Positions 54,001 through 61,767 of a stretch of DNA of 64,000 nucleotides are shown in pieces. Source of the DNA: Rhabditoides inermis (taxonomy: Eukaryota; Nematoda; Chromadorea; Rhabditida; Rhabditidae). The stretch's first letter is position 1. Each line of letters starts with the position of its first letter. The position numbers and the translations under genes are program-made. Where the stretch lies: positions 279,278-343,277 of the forward strand of contig CAWZYM010000203.1 of assembly GCA_963966185.1 (NCBI GenBank), in the 5' to 3' direction. The notes under the pieces were generated by a model. That model was not told the origin of the DNA, did not search any database, and was given only the letters and a program-made list of their open reading frames with translations.

Positions 54001-56244
54001 CGATTCCATTGATTGGTATTGTTCGACCGGTCCGTCTTGACTCGCCTCCTCGGACGTTGGTAGATCAGACTGCGATCTCTCTTCTCGCACAGTCACACCA
54101 GCTGACAGCTGGCTGGACTCTATTCCACTCATCTCCTCGCTTTCTCTTATCAAAGCGGTATCGCGGCTCGCATGCGGCCTTTCCTCTCCATTCTCGTTCT
54201 CTCTTACTACATCGGCTCTTGAGTGATCCGCAGCATCATTGCCTGGTTCACTCTGCGTCGCTGCCTCATTCATCGATCTATCGATTATTTCCAGTGGTTC
54301 AGTGCGCACTCTCTTCGTCTGTGCACTGCCATCCACTCTCTTTCTTTTTCGGCCGTTGCCTTCACTCACTGTCTGCGATGGGGCAATCGATTCCGTCTGC
54401 GATGGATCAGCTGACTGACTAGTCTCTGCCTCATCATCGCACTGTGAACTCTGTTTCCTTCTCTCTGCGTAGGCAGCGTGTCTTTTCTCCATCTTTTCTT
54501 TTCTCATTTCTTCCTGACTCATCTCAAACCGTTCCATTTCTGGATGTGCTTTCTTCGCATGTACAGTTGCATTCCCAACTGTGTCAAACACTTCATTGCA
54601 CACTCTGCACACGAATTCCATGTACATTTTAATTTTTGTTCCCGGCTCCAAGTCCATTTGTTCTCTCCATGGACAGGGATACGCTTTCTTCGCATTCTTT
54701 TGATAGTGTCGTCCCATCGCGTACACTCTCGCATCACCCATCAGTACGCAATTGCACCCACCGCATTTCACTTTGGCTGCGAGTGGGGCGAGCATTCTCA
54801 CTCTTTTGGTTACCGTATCGAATACGGTATCATCTGTTATCATTTCATCGCCACCACCATAGAATAGAAGTGGATCACTGTAAACTGGTCTATGCTGAAT
54901 CTGGTGCAGGATTTCCTGCATCTTTTGCAAATGCCTCCGGGTTTTCACCCTCAATCTTCTTGTCAATCGTTCGCTTTTCTGCATCCATTCCTGGCTCCAC
55001 AGAATAGAGGCTAGAATAAGAGACAGAATCGAGCCAGCACGATTCACACCGACTCGTTTAGAATCGACGTCGTTCTGTTCGGGCGTGAATATGTCTTTCT
55101 CAAATACCATTTCATCAATCTCAGCGCAAATCACGCTGATATCAGATATCACTTGGACCAGTGGAGGGTAAATCACTCCAGCCACTAGTCTCACAATCAG
55201 ATCATTGCAGAATAGATAAATGTACTGTAGCCATTGGCTCGCAGTCAATGTTATCCAATCATATCCTTTTGCCTCCTTTATCAGAGGTGGATCGAATTTC
55301 GTTTCCTCATACACCAGAGGGGGGAAATCAGTATATTCCTCATACACCAGAGGGGGGACAACTGTATATTCCTCATACACCAGAGGGGGCGACAACTGTA
55401 TATACCTCATACACCAGAGGGGGGACAACTGTATATACCTCATACACCAGAGGGGGGTCAACTGTATATACCTCATACTCCAGAGGGGGGTCAACTATAT
55501 ATACCTCATACACCAGAGGGGGGACAACTGTATCAGTCTTTCGACCGGTGATCTCGTTCTCGCGGGGGCAGTCAATACAAATCGTAGCGGACCATGAGAG
55601 GAGGAAAGGGGAACACTGGAAGGGACCAGTGAGACATCCACAATCCCGGGCAATCACAGTCACACCCAATCGCGTAAAACATACACCACCAAATGCGATA
55701 CGATAATCGATATCTCGCAGATCGAAATGCGATGTGTCACCAATCAATAAGCGGGGCCGAGAGGACGCCGTCCGGCTTGGGCCGAGACACACGCCACCGG
55801 AAATACCCACGCACGAACCAATGCACAACACAAACAGATCGGAAGAAGTAGACATTGCCTTTGCAGAACCACTGACAGAGTCTGACTTACGAAGGTCTTT
55901 TGACGAGCATAGCGCAACAAGTGCGTGAGAGGAAAGCCGAGCAGTGGACACAGGGGAACACGAACGCTCGAAATCAGATGGCACGTGCTGGATGGGAACA
56001 GCAACGTGATAGAGAACAGTGATAAGTAGATATCCAATCAGAATCATAGTACTCAATCCAAACACAACACTAGTCACAGAACAACGCCCGGGTGCGCGCA
56101 TAATTGAGAGAGAGAGAGAGAAAGAGAAAGAGAGAGGGAGAGAGAGGGGTCGGTTCAGAGAGAGGAGAGAGAGGGGGAGGAGAGGGAGAGAGAGAGGGTG
56201 TCGGTTCAGAGAGGACAGAGGGAGGGGGAGAAGGGGGAGAAGAA

Positions 56245-56315
<71 letters not shown>

Positions 56316-57121
56316 AGTCACTCAGCTCTTCGATGACGACGTCGGTTCGACGCGCGAAGCCGTCCACCAGAAATGCGCCGGATTTTCTCATTCTGGCAAG
56401 TCACATTTTCACATTTAAATATGCATTTCTATTCCGGAATTCCATTTCCTCTGCCTAGTACAGACAGTTTGCAAGCGGTTTGAAGCATATGAGACAACTC
56501 CGACGTTCACTCCCAAAATCGGCTACAAATTTAACTTTTAACTGACTGAGGTGTTTCGGAGGCAAAATCTAGGTCTAGATCAAATCAAAGTCAAGTCCAG
56601 GTTTATCTAGACTAGAGCCAAGAGAACTAGAAATGAGTCTGTCCTCCGTTTTAGACAAAAAACCCAACTCTAGAAATGAACGCGACTTGCAGGCAAGACG
56701 TCCCGTCTGGCCGTAGCGGAGGAGCGCGCCACGCATGATTGGATGGCCGGTCGGTTAATCATCTACATGTAGCGTTTCCATACATTCGGTTCAGTAAGAT
56801 GTTAAGTTTTCCAAAGTTTCCTCCTTCTTCAGGAATGCGGTGAACCCTTGGGTAAGTATCATTTTTAAATCTACTCATTTTCTGTCAATCGAAAATGGAA
56901 AAATCGAATAGGAACCATTTCAGCAGAGCTCTCGCGACTCACCGACGAATACAACTCGCGCGGATGGCCGAGACCGGGAAGGTAGGAGGGAGGGAGGGAG
57001 GGAGGGAGGGAGGGAGGGAGGGAGGGAGGGAGGGAGGGAGGGAGGGAGGGAGGGAGGGAGGGAGGGAGGGAGGGAGGGAGGGAGGGAGGGAGGGAGGGAG
57101 GGAGGGAGGGAGGGAGGGAGG

Positions 57122-57171
<50 letters not shown>

Positions 57172-57756
57172 CACGATCACCTCATCAGATTCATCCACGC
57201 TCACATCGCTCTGCAGAAGGATCGCGTCGCTGCTGTGAACAAGTGATTTTTGAAAAATAGAAATGTAATTTACAACAACAAAAAAAAACATTTTCAGATC
57301 ATCCTACTACTGGGCGCACTCCTACAACGGCAAGATGACTCCTGTCACATACGACGCGTGAGTCAATCGATAAGTCAATAAATCGATAATCGATTGTAGC
57401 TGGCAGCCCGACTCGCCCGACAACCACATCATGGTGTTCGAGCGCGAACACTGCGGATATGTGAGTACTGTAATCCTACAGTAAGCAATCTATCAAAACT
57501 ATCTCTCTCGTAAACCTACATAATTTTCTTCAAAATGAAGTGAAGAGCATCGCCCAGTCGTGTTTCGATTATGTTCCAAAAGAGAGATGAGAAGGGAGTT
57601 TTGAAAAAAACTGGCCGCTACTTTGCTACTTTATAGATTAAAAAGTTCTTTCAGCTCGCGCGCGGCTCGTCTCAGTGGGTGGATCGACCGTGCTCCGATG
57701 AGACCGTCTACTTCTGTGAAATGTTCGAACCATCGAGGAAAGACACGGACATCTAG
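34215..57756 (+). CDS. Secreted C-type lectin-like protein, split by a 21.8-kb intron
   Basis: Signal peptide exon 34215-34268 ([18 protein letters not shown]), then 34477-34533 ([19 protein letters not shown]), 56326-56395 ([20 protein letters not shown]), 56693-56768 ([15 protein letters not shown]), 56833-56851, 56924-56981, 57298-57357 (MTPVTYDAW), 57400-57460 ([19 protein letters not shown]), 57655-57756 ([17 protein letters not shown], stop). The order CPxGW, WxPDxPDN, C-x-Y, WVDxxCS, FC is that of a CTLD. The intron after 56395 appears to be GC-AG (GCAAGT). Joints are phase-consistent except around the 19-nt exon at 56833: the frame of 56924-57756 requires phase 0 in front of that exon while the donor at 56769 gives phase 2. 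So either another donor (GCC|GTAGCG at 56713) is used or the gene carries a lesion. AATAAA at 57804. The large intron holds the MSP gene and the transposon pile. Confidence 0.75.
34345..34472 (+). repeat. TA microsatellite and CATAGATACAT minisatellite
   Basis: (TA)n at about 34348-34400 followed by repeats of CATAGATA(C/T)AT up to the acceptor of lectin exon 2, all within lectin intron 1. Confidence 0.9.
34534..34615 (+). repeat. GA microsatellite at the lectin intron 2 donor
   Basis: (GA)n of about 80 bp starting at the donor itself (GTAAGAGAGAG). It separates the lectin exon from the 3' end of the MSP gene. Confidence 0.9.
34687..35125 (-). CDS. msp: Major sperm protein (MSP)
   Basis: Cytoskeletal and signalling protein of nematode sperm. 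Two exons on the minus strand, 35125-35027 (33 codons, [20 protein letters not shown]...) and 34971-34687 (94 codons, ending ...[11 protein letters not shown], stop), giving 127 aa, the standard MSP length. Hallmarks [33 protein letters not shown] and [12 protein letters not shown] are all intact. The single 55-nt intron splits after HTYHIK. AATAAA is at 34665-34670 (minus strand), 17 nt past the stop. The gene lies entirely inside the second intron of the C-type lectin on the opposite strand. No lesion is seen. Confidence 0.98.
35158..35222 (-). promoter_or_regulatory. MSP promoter elements: TATA-like and GATA site
   Basis: On the minus strand an AATAAAAA TATA-like box lies about 33 nt before the ATG, and TGATAA (plus-strand TTATCA, about 35216-35221) about 90 nt before it. 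GATA sites at such a distance are typical for nematode MSP promoters; the assignment here is inference. Confidence 0.5.
35223..35746. other. Lectin-intron stretch upstream of MSP
   Basis: No gene or clear element recognised. Contains a short run of TCAAA repeats near 35700-35725. Confidence 0.3.
35747..35964. mobile_element. MITE family 2 (TTAAAGGAACAGTGGCGACT ends), intact copy
   Basis: 218 bp bounded by TTAAAGGAACAGTGGCGACT and its inverted complement AGTCGCCACTGTTCCTTTAA. Related sequences lie at 50402-50673 and, with one end lost, at about 42697-43036 and its duplicate at 49115-49454. Confidence 0.8.
35965..36314. other. 3' flank of the NeSL-like element
   Basis: Contains a GA tract at 35998-36034 and a GC-rich piece around 36110-36240. 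Probably the 3' untranslated region of the retroelement plus its insertion site; I cannot locate the exact 3' end. Confidence 0.35.
36315..38248 (-). pseudogene. NeSL-like ORF, RT palm and restriction-like endonuclease (copy A)
   Basis: Continues the RT at [19 protein letters not shown] (motif B), then [10 protein letters not shown] (motif C, FADD active site). Further on it has the zinc knuckle [19 protein letters not shown] and the restriction-like endonuclease signature RPDIVL...IVDVRV (PD...D). Stop at 36315. Catalytic residues are intact, so this copy looks recent; only the insertions break it. The apparent start codon at 38312 belongs to the insert. Confidence 0.9.
38249..38807. mobile_element. 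559-bp non-autonomous element inside the NeSL RT (copy A)
   Basis: Starts TAGGAACAACAACG and ends TGTGGTCCCTA, imperfect inverted ends (about 12 of 16 match), flanked by TTTTAGTTT on both sides (38240-38248 and 38808-38816), a 9-bp target duplication. Removing the insert and one target copy joins NTKHDQTK to [13 protein letters not shown] in frame. Inside are two direct copies of GATGACGTCAT...CTTTGATCTAGCCGCC (near 38433 and 38589). No coding capacity. A 9-bp duplication fits Mutator-like elements; this is inference. Confidence 0.8.
38808..40302 (-). pseudogene. NeSL-like ORF, Ulp1-type protease and RT fingers (copy A)
   Basis: Begins at MNPAIVRGV next to the foldback element. An Ulp1/SENP-like cysteine protease carries its catalytic set in order: H41 (NNHWMLVV), D58 (VYDPRQ), Q92 and C99 (MNCGLR), all present. 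RT follows with [37 protein letters not shown] and motif [14 protein letters not shown]. At 38808 the frame runs into the small insert, which adds a false tail and a stop at 38734. Identical by eye to 45226-46720. Confidence 0.9.
40527..42300 (+). repeat. 178-bp tandem array, left arm (copy A)
   Basis: About 10 units at a strict 178-bp period (e.g. 40604, 40782, 40960, 41138, 41316, 41494, 41672, 41850 mark the same position). Units differ by a few bases. Each unit gives a 74-codon open frame on the plus strand that closes at the next unit, so these are not genes. Confidence 0.95.
42301..43487. other. Foldback inner unique region (copy A) with tRNA-like sequence
   Basis: Non-coding. Contains a decayed member of MITE family 2 (about 42697-43036) in which, on the minus strand, a TGGCTCAGTGCA A-box-like motif (42801-42812) and a GGGTTCGATT B-box-like motif (42761-42770) have tRNA-like spacing. 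The stems do not pair into a good tRNA, so it is tRNA-derived at most. Confidence 0.5.
43488..44114 (-). pseudogene. NeSL-like RT fragment (duplicate of 37622-38248)
   Basis: Covers RT motifs B and C ([20 protein letters not shown]) and stops dead at the duplication junction, where the frame runs into foldback-interior sequence. Confidence 0.9.
44115..45225. mobile_element. Small non-autonomous element, internally duplicated (copy B)
   Basis: Same outer ends and TTTTAGTTT target copies (44106-44114, 45226-45234) as 38249-38807, but 1,111 bp long because of the 70-bp and 490-bp direct duplications. Confidence 0.85.
45226..46720 (-). pseudogene. NeSL-like ORF, Ulp1-type protease and RT fingers (copy B)
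   Basis: Duplicate of 38808-40302, same protein by eye. Of the two copies, this one is adjacent to the foldback arm that pairs with the right arm, so it is the part originally continuous with 53770-55494. Confidence 0.9.
46945..48718 (+). repeat. 178-bp tandem array, left arm (copy B)
   Basis: Duplicate of 40527-42300, shifted by 6,418 bp, same order of unit variants. Confidence 0.95.
48719..50820. other. Foldback interior
   Basis: 48719-49905 duplicates 42301-43487, including the tRNA-like motifs (about 49179 and 49219). 49906-50820 is unique and contains MITE family 2 copy 50402-50673 (with a GGTTCGAGTCC B-box-like motif on the minus strand near 50481-50491). A 70-bp piece near 50735-50820 is the inverse of sequence near 48770-48860, marking the inner limit of the arm homology. 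No transposase-like ORF. Confidence 0.6.
50402..50673. mobile_element. MITE family 2, copy in the foldback interior
   Basis: Bounded by TTAAAGGAACAGTGGCGACT and the complement-like ATCGCCAGTGTACCTTTAA. 272 bp, no coding capacity. Confidence 0.7.
50821..53545 (-). repeat. 178-bp tandem array, right arm, with higher-order pattern
   Basis: About 15 inverted units. Unit variants recur every three units (534 bp), e.g. the same variant at 50967, 51501, 52391 and 52925, so this arm shows a higher-order repeat that the left arm lacks. Confidence 0.9.
53770..55494 (-). pseudogene. NeSL-like ORF, N-terminal part with zinc fingers
   Basis: Reads through about 575 codons and ends, after the 9-bp target site, inside the foldback element. 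It contains two zinc-finger-like clusters, [10 protein letters not shown]...HYQKN and [22 protein letters not shown] (C2H2 type), as expected for nucleic-acid binding in this clade, then a Glu/Ser-rich linker. The last element codons, SAYVMNP, continue directly into [10 protein letters not shown] of the next part. The start is unclear: the frame begins inside a 33-bp repeat, and an upstream frame (56101-55373) reads the same repeat one base out of phase. Confidence 0.85.
55305..55540 (-). repeat. 33-bp tandem repeat with one 34-bp unit (frameshift)
   Basis: CCTCATACACCAGAGGGGG recurs at 55305, 55338, 55371, 55405, 55438, 55471 and 55504. All steps are 33 bp except 55371 to 55405, which is 34. 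On the minus strand the unit encodes [11 protein letters not shown]. The extra base lies in a run of G/C and shifts the frame between the upstream ORF and the zinc-finger ORF. Confidence 0.9.
55495..56101 (-). pseudogene. Possible upstream part of the NeSL-like ORF, unrecognised
   Basis: Open on the minus strand from an ATG at 56101 through 55373 (242 codons), with a hydrophobic stretch near the start ([20 protein letters not shown]) and no recognised domain. It runs into the 33-bp repeat in the same repeat reading as the zinc-finger ORF, but one base out of phase with it. It may be the true N-terminus of the element or an unrelated sequence. Confidence 0.45.
56102..56312 (+). repeat. GA microsatellite before lectin exon 3
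   Basis: Purine tract of about 210 bp, partly as a larger repeat (GTCGGTTCAGAGAG occurs twice, near 56149 and 56201), ending 14 nt before the lectin exon. Confidence 0.9.
56982..57166 (+). repeat. (GGGA)n then (GA)n at a lectin donor
   Basis: About 35 perfect GGGA units (56985-57127) followed by (GA)n, beginning directly at the splice donor GTAGGAGGG. Strong potential to form G-quadruplexes on the sense strand and RNA. Confidence 0.95.
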
Positions 57757-57809
57757 ATAGAATGTTTCATACTATGTATGTGTCTGTATAGTATTGATGT
57801 GCTAATAAA

Positions 57810-58292
57810 TTAACATCGTATTATTCAATGTAATTGCAAAACATGATATTATGCAAACATCTTCATTCAACAAACACAAACACAACACAACAGGGGAGGA
57901 CGGACAAACACGAAACAACGACAGCTCTATGCGAGAGGGTCTCCCAACAACGAACAATGGAGCGGATAGAGTAAGCATCGTATGGGAAATATAAAGAGTG
58001 ATTGAAAACGTACAAAAATTGGAGAATGTAGTTTGTTCGTCGCAGACGTAACTCCTAGAACGAGTGTGATGAATACACACACTGAGACACACCCGACAAA
58101 ACCGAAATGCTTGGAAGTAATGGAAGTAATGCAGCGCTATATATACCCCGGTCTCTCTTTTCAGTGAGAAAAAGACCCCAGTGGTTGAAAAATATCGCGT
58201 GTTTCGCAATATCGACCCGACCATAGCTCGCATCCACACATGAGGAGCAACGACGATTGATAAAACAACAATTCGCATGTGCCTACCGTTGC
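57810..58292. other. Intergenic: convergent 3' ends of lectin and TRMT112
   Basis: The lectin (+) and TRMT112 (-) genes converge here. I see no separate gene; the long open frame on the minus strand overlaps the TRMT112 last exon out of frame. Confidence 0.5.
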
Positions 58293-59089
58293 TTAGTCGA
58301 CCTCGTCCTCGTTGCAGAGCATGTTGGGGATGCCGTCTCGGATGGGGAACACGCGCCCGCTCTCCGGACACTCCAGCTCCCCCTCCATCACCTCCACGCA
58401 CAACAGCACGCGGTGCATCTGACAAGAAATCGATAAACACAATCAATATCGTGTTTTGTCAATTATCTATTGTTGTTTTTCGTCATTATGCGATCAAAGT
58501 AAAATCTGAATAATAACAGGAGAAGCTAGAAGTAGCACACCTCCTTGAGGAACTCCTCGTTGTGCTCCCAGTCGGCCGGCTGCTGCTCGGGCAGATCGGC
58601 GCCCTCGCCAAGCTGCACAGCCGCCGCCCGGAGAGCAGCGTAGTCCAGCTGAAATGCAAACATTTCATGTTTCGAGTAATGTTATGAAGTATTCATTGTA
58701 ATAGGTAAGGATAGGCATACGGGAGTAATGAGTACGTGTTGTAAATGGTAGTGTTTTTTAAACATTGGCAAAGAAACACTTATAAGAATAGTTTCATTGT
58801 GATAACATGGTAATAAAACACAGATTCATAAATTATGAAACAAAATTCACTAAGCACGAACCTTGGGGACCATGTTCTGTACGAACTGCTCGTTGAACTC
58901 GACGTCCTTCACCTGAATACCCATCATCAATTACGCACAAAACAGACAATTGAATAGATGTCGCAAATAAATATGAAATTAACAACAACGCACCTCCTTG
59001 TTTGTGGCGGTTTTGATGGTGAGCGGATAGCCGGTGTTCACGTTCTTGAGGAAACGGGAGGAGAGGAAGTTATGGGTGAGCAGCTTCAT
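58293..59089 (-). CDS. TRMT112: TRM112-like methyltransferase activator
   Basis: Small zinc-binding partner that stabilises and activates several methyltransferases acting on tRNA, rRNA and release factor eRF1. Four exons on the minus strand: 59089-58994 ([11 protein letters not shown]...), 58912-58862 ([17 protein letters not shown]), 58648-58541 ([11 protein letters not shown]), 58418-58293 ([34 protein letters not shown]), 126 aa, normal family length. MKLLTHN at the start and ELECPESGR...GIPNML near the end are the family signatures. Of the zinc ligands of the TRM112 zinc finger, only the C-terminal-half Cys (ECPES) is clearly present, as in other metazoan proteins. All introns are phase 0. 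It starts 231 bp from the divergent U1 gene. Confidence 0.95.
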
Positions 59090-59320
59090 TCTGAGCGCAA
59101 CAAAATATAAAAAAAGGATACAACATATATTACATACAACAACACGAATTACATGAAAAAATACGAAATTTTGCGCCAAATATCGATTTAGTGAGAAAGA
59201 GCCAACATGGATGCGTGTTTCACTACACTGCACAAGGTAAGCCCCGCCCCTAGTGAGAATCGCAAACCCGGCGCGAGTTGGCAGCAGCGAGGGGTCGAGA
59301 GCAGGGGCGCGACAGCTCAT

Positions 59321-59483
59321 AAACTTACCTGGCTGGGAGGCTCTCGTGATCATGAAGGCGGGACCTCTACGGTGAGGCTTCTCCATTGCACTTCGGGAGA
59401 GGCTGACCTGTATGGCAGTTCCGAGTTGGAATTGGCCAACAGCTAAATTTTTGAGTGAGGGGCTGCGTTCGCGCGGCCCTGAC
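59321..59483 (+). ncRNA. U1: U1 spliceosomal snRNA
   Basis: Begins AAACTTACCTGGCTGGGAGG, whose ACTTACCTG pairs with 5' splice sites, as in C. elegans U1. The stem-loop II region contains CCATTGCACTTCGGGAGAGG, loop III has GACCTGTATGGCAGTTCCGA, and the Sm site AAATTTTTGAG (about 59445-59455) is followed by the 3' hairpin GGGCTGCGTTCGCGCGGCCC. The length of about 163 nt is standard. A proximal sequence element should lie about 60 bp upstream (the region 59240-59270) but I cannot define it by eye. All functional segments look intact, so it is probably a real gene copy. Confidence 0.95.
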
Positions 59484-59752
59484 AAGCACATTCATCTTGA
59501 TTCATCTATCATTCATTCAGATTCAGTTTTCTATCAGTCACTCCCTCAAAAAACATTCCCAACCGTCCACATAAGCGCGGGCTGTGACAATGAATGAAAA
59601 TGATCTTCCCTCGTTCACATCGTACGGGCGGTGGCAATCGTAAACAAAACAAAACAACAACCCGTTCTACATAAACATTTATTGAATACACACACGACCG
59701 AGCGTATACATCTAGATTCCTATACGAATGAACTTGAAATGGTCGTCTACGC

Positions 59753-60756
59753 CTAGTACTGCTTCTCCGGTTCGGTCGCCGGCTCGTCAGTCGTCTCCAC
59801 GCCCCTCTTCAGAATGATCCTCACCTGCAAGGATACGGTAGACTACAGTACCCCCCAGATGAACGCACGGGCGGCTTCTGTCCCCTGCCTCCCCTGCCTC
59901 CCTTGGGGGCATTGGCGTTGAGCATCTTCATCTGGTGGCGAATGGCGCGCAGGCGACGAGTGTTCGAAGCAACGGTCGTCGAGTCGAGAACAGGGTCCAG
60001 GACAGACTCGGTCTGAAGGAGTATATCGATTCCGTAACCACTTCATCCCGTTGTGCAGTAGTTTATTCTTCAGGATTCTTCTTCTACTATTCTTCTTTAT
60101 TCTTCAGCCTTAGGACATAGCCCGAGACCATGTAGAAGCCAACAATCGTCAAAAACAGACTTTTTGTATTGTATTTATCTCTACCCACTCCCGCACAACT
60201 GATGTTTGACTAAATCAACTGTCGTTATGACTCGTAAATCTATCGATACATCCTCGAATAGGAATGCTCAAGTCTGACCCGCATACCTGGATGGTGACAT
60301 CATTCATCTCCTGCTTGACAGCTTTGGTCGCCGGTTCGTCAGTCGTATCCACGCTCTTCTTCAGAACGATCTTCACCTGCAAGGCTACGGTAGACTACAG
60401 TACCCCTAGATGGGTGTACCTTGGGCGGCGTCGGTCCCCTGCCTCCCCTGCCTCCCTTGGGGGCCTTGTTCTGTTGACGAACGTCCCGAAGGCGACCAGT
60501 GTTCGAAGCAACCGTCGTCGAGGGAATCTCCAAGTCAGACTCGATCTAAAGCGCCCACTCATTTCTCACTCCATAGGATCTACACCACCACAATGGTATC
60601 AAGTAGATTCTCGACCAGCCCTCAGGAAAGTCGTTTCCGATCTACTCTACACATTCCTGACCAGCATACCTGAATGTTCTCCACGGGCCTCGCCGGTGCA
60701 CGAAGATCCGTCGGTGGCGGATCAATGGCGACTTCGTACTAAAACACAGTGTAGAC

Positions 60757-60809
<53 letters not shown>

Positions 60810-60925
60810 TCGCTCACTATCTTCTCGTCCGCGATAGGCACTGGCACCGTGGGCGAGTCTGTCTCATTGGCATCGACTGCTAGAAGGATAGCCAGAGTGG
60901 CGACCGCCCACACAAAAGAACGCAT
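59753..60925 (-). CDS. Small secreted protein with duplicated GGRGGRG exon pair
   Basis: Unrecognised family, 202 aa, six exons on the minus strand, all introns phase 0: 60925-60818 (signal peptide MRSFVWAVATLAILLAVDA), 60738-60670, 60545-60420, 60376-60287, 60012-59869, 59824-59753 (stop). Exons 3 and 5 share STTVASNT-RLR...APKGGRGGRG; exons 4 and 6 share V-I-LK--V-TTDEPAT. Introns 3 and 5 are also nearly identical (CTGCAAGG-TACGGTAGACT on the plus strand), so a block of exon, intron and exon was duplicated. The protein is rich in Thr, Pro and Gly, low in hydrophobic residues after the signal and without cysteines, so probably unstructured. AATAAA on the minus strand at 59688-59693. Function unknown. 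Confidence 0.8.
60765..60808 (-). repeat. Microsatellite in intron 1 of the secreted GGRGGRG gene
   Basis: (GA)n on the plus strand, which is (CT)n on the coding strand, beginning about 10 nt after the donor GTGAGCGACG. Confidence 0.9.
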
Positions 60926-61767
60926 GGCACACGAGTGACGAGCGAGCGGGCGGACACTCGCCTCATTGACAGGCAACCAGACAGGGCGAGCTAGGCTAAT
61001 GTATATGCTAATGAGTGAGGTGCACGTCATATAGTGCACGTCATTGAGAGTTGCACGTCTTGTGTCGCTGATAGTGATAGTGAGAAAAAATATGAAATCA
61101 CGAATACTATATAAAAATGAACGATACAGCTACTGAGTCGTTTCGATATGGATATGGGTTATGGGATCTAGTGGTATGAGTGTAGTGCCATAGTCTTCCT
61201 TTACATTTTCCTTTCCCTTGGTTTTCAAAGTTGTTTATACATAATGCGCATGAAAACTCTCGTTCAAAAAAAAAAAGAGTGCAGAAACGTGCACGAAGAG
61301 TAATGATTTGTCCAACTTCTCGGCGTTTCCGGTATATAGTACAAAGGACGAAAATGCATCGTTGTTGGTCCGATTTCCGGAATTTCAAAAACCAGAGGGT
61401 ACACTTACATTTAAGGTCGAGTGGGACACGAAAGTGAAAGTCGTCTGACAGAATAAGACGCAATTTCAGAAAAAAATAATTGTTAAAAGTACAGCTTGTG
61501 AAAAAAGGGTACAAGTTTGGAGAAATGAGGCATGCCTTCTCCTCCTCGCTCGCCAGCAGTCTTCTCCACGCCCTTCTTCAGCCAGTTTGATCTCTCTCTG
61601 TCTCGATATGGGAGCTCTGATTGTACATCTAGATCTAGATACTCAGTGCAATTGTTTTTTTCTTCAAAACACATGTTTTCATTGTCGTTGACATTAAAGT
61701 TTTGGCAGCCCACACCCCCCCCCCCCACCTTTCCGATTTCGATAAGAATACTTTTCTACCTTTCAAT
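60926..61767. other. Intergenic region, nothing recognised
   Basis: Open frames of moderate size on both strands (e.g. 61231-61437 and 61107-61514) show no family resemblance, signal peptide or exon structure. The promoter of the secreted GGRGGRG gene lies just after 60925. Confidence 0.35.

Larger units (their letters stand above)
36315..55494 (-). mobile_element. NeSL-like non-LTR retrotransposon (R2-type clade), disrupted
   Basis: Runs on the minus strand: zinc-finger N-terminus (55494-53770), Ulp1-type protease and first half of the RT (46720-45226 and its copy 40302-38808), second half of the RT and the endonuclease (38248-36315). The domain order is that of NeSL elements of nematodes. 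C. elegans NeSL-1 inserts in spliced-leader genes; I see no spliced-leader gene at either flank here. Two nested insertions and one tandem duplication account for the whole disruption; without them the frame is continuous over roughly 1,700 codons. Confidence 0.9.

Noticed and set aside
57802..58446. A 214-codon minus-strand frame as a separate gene
   Set aside because: It overlaps the last TRMT112 exon out of frame and runs through its 3' flank; the TRMT112 reading has clear homology.
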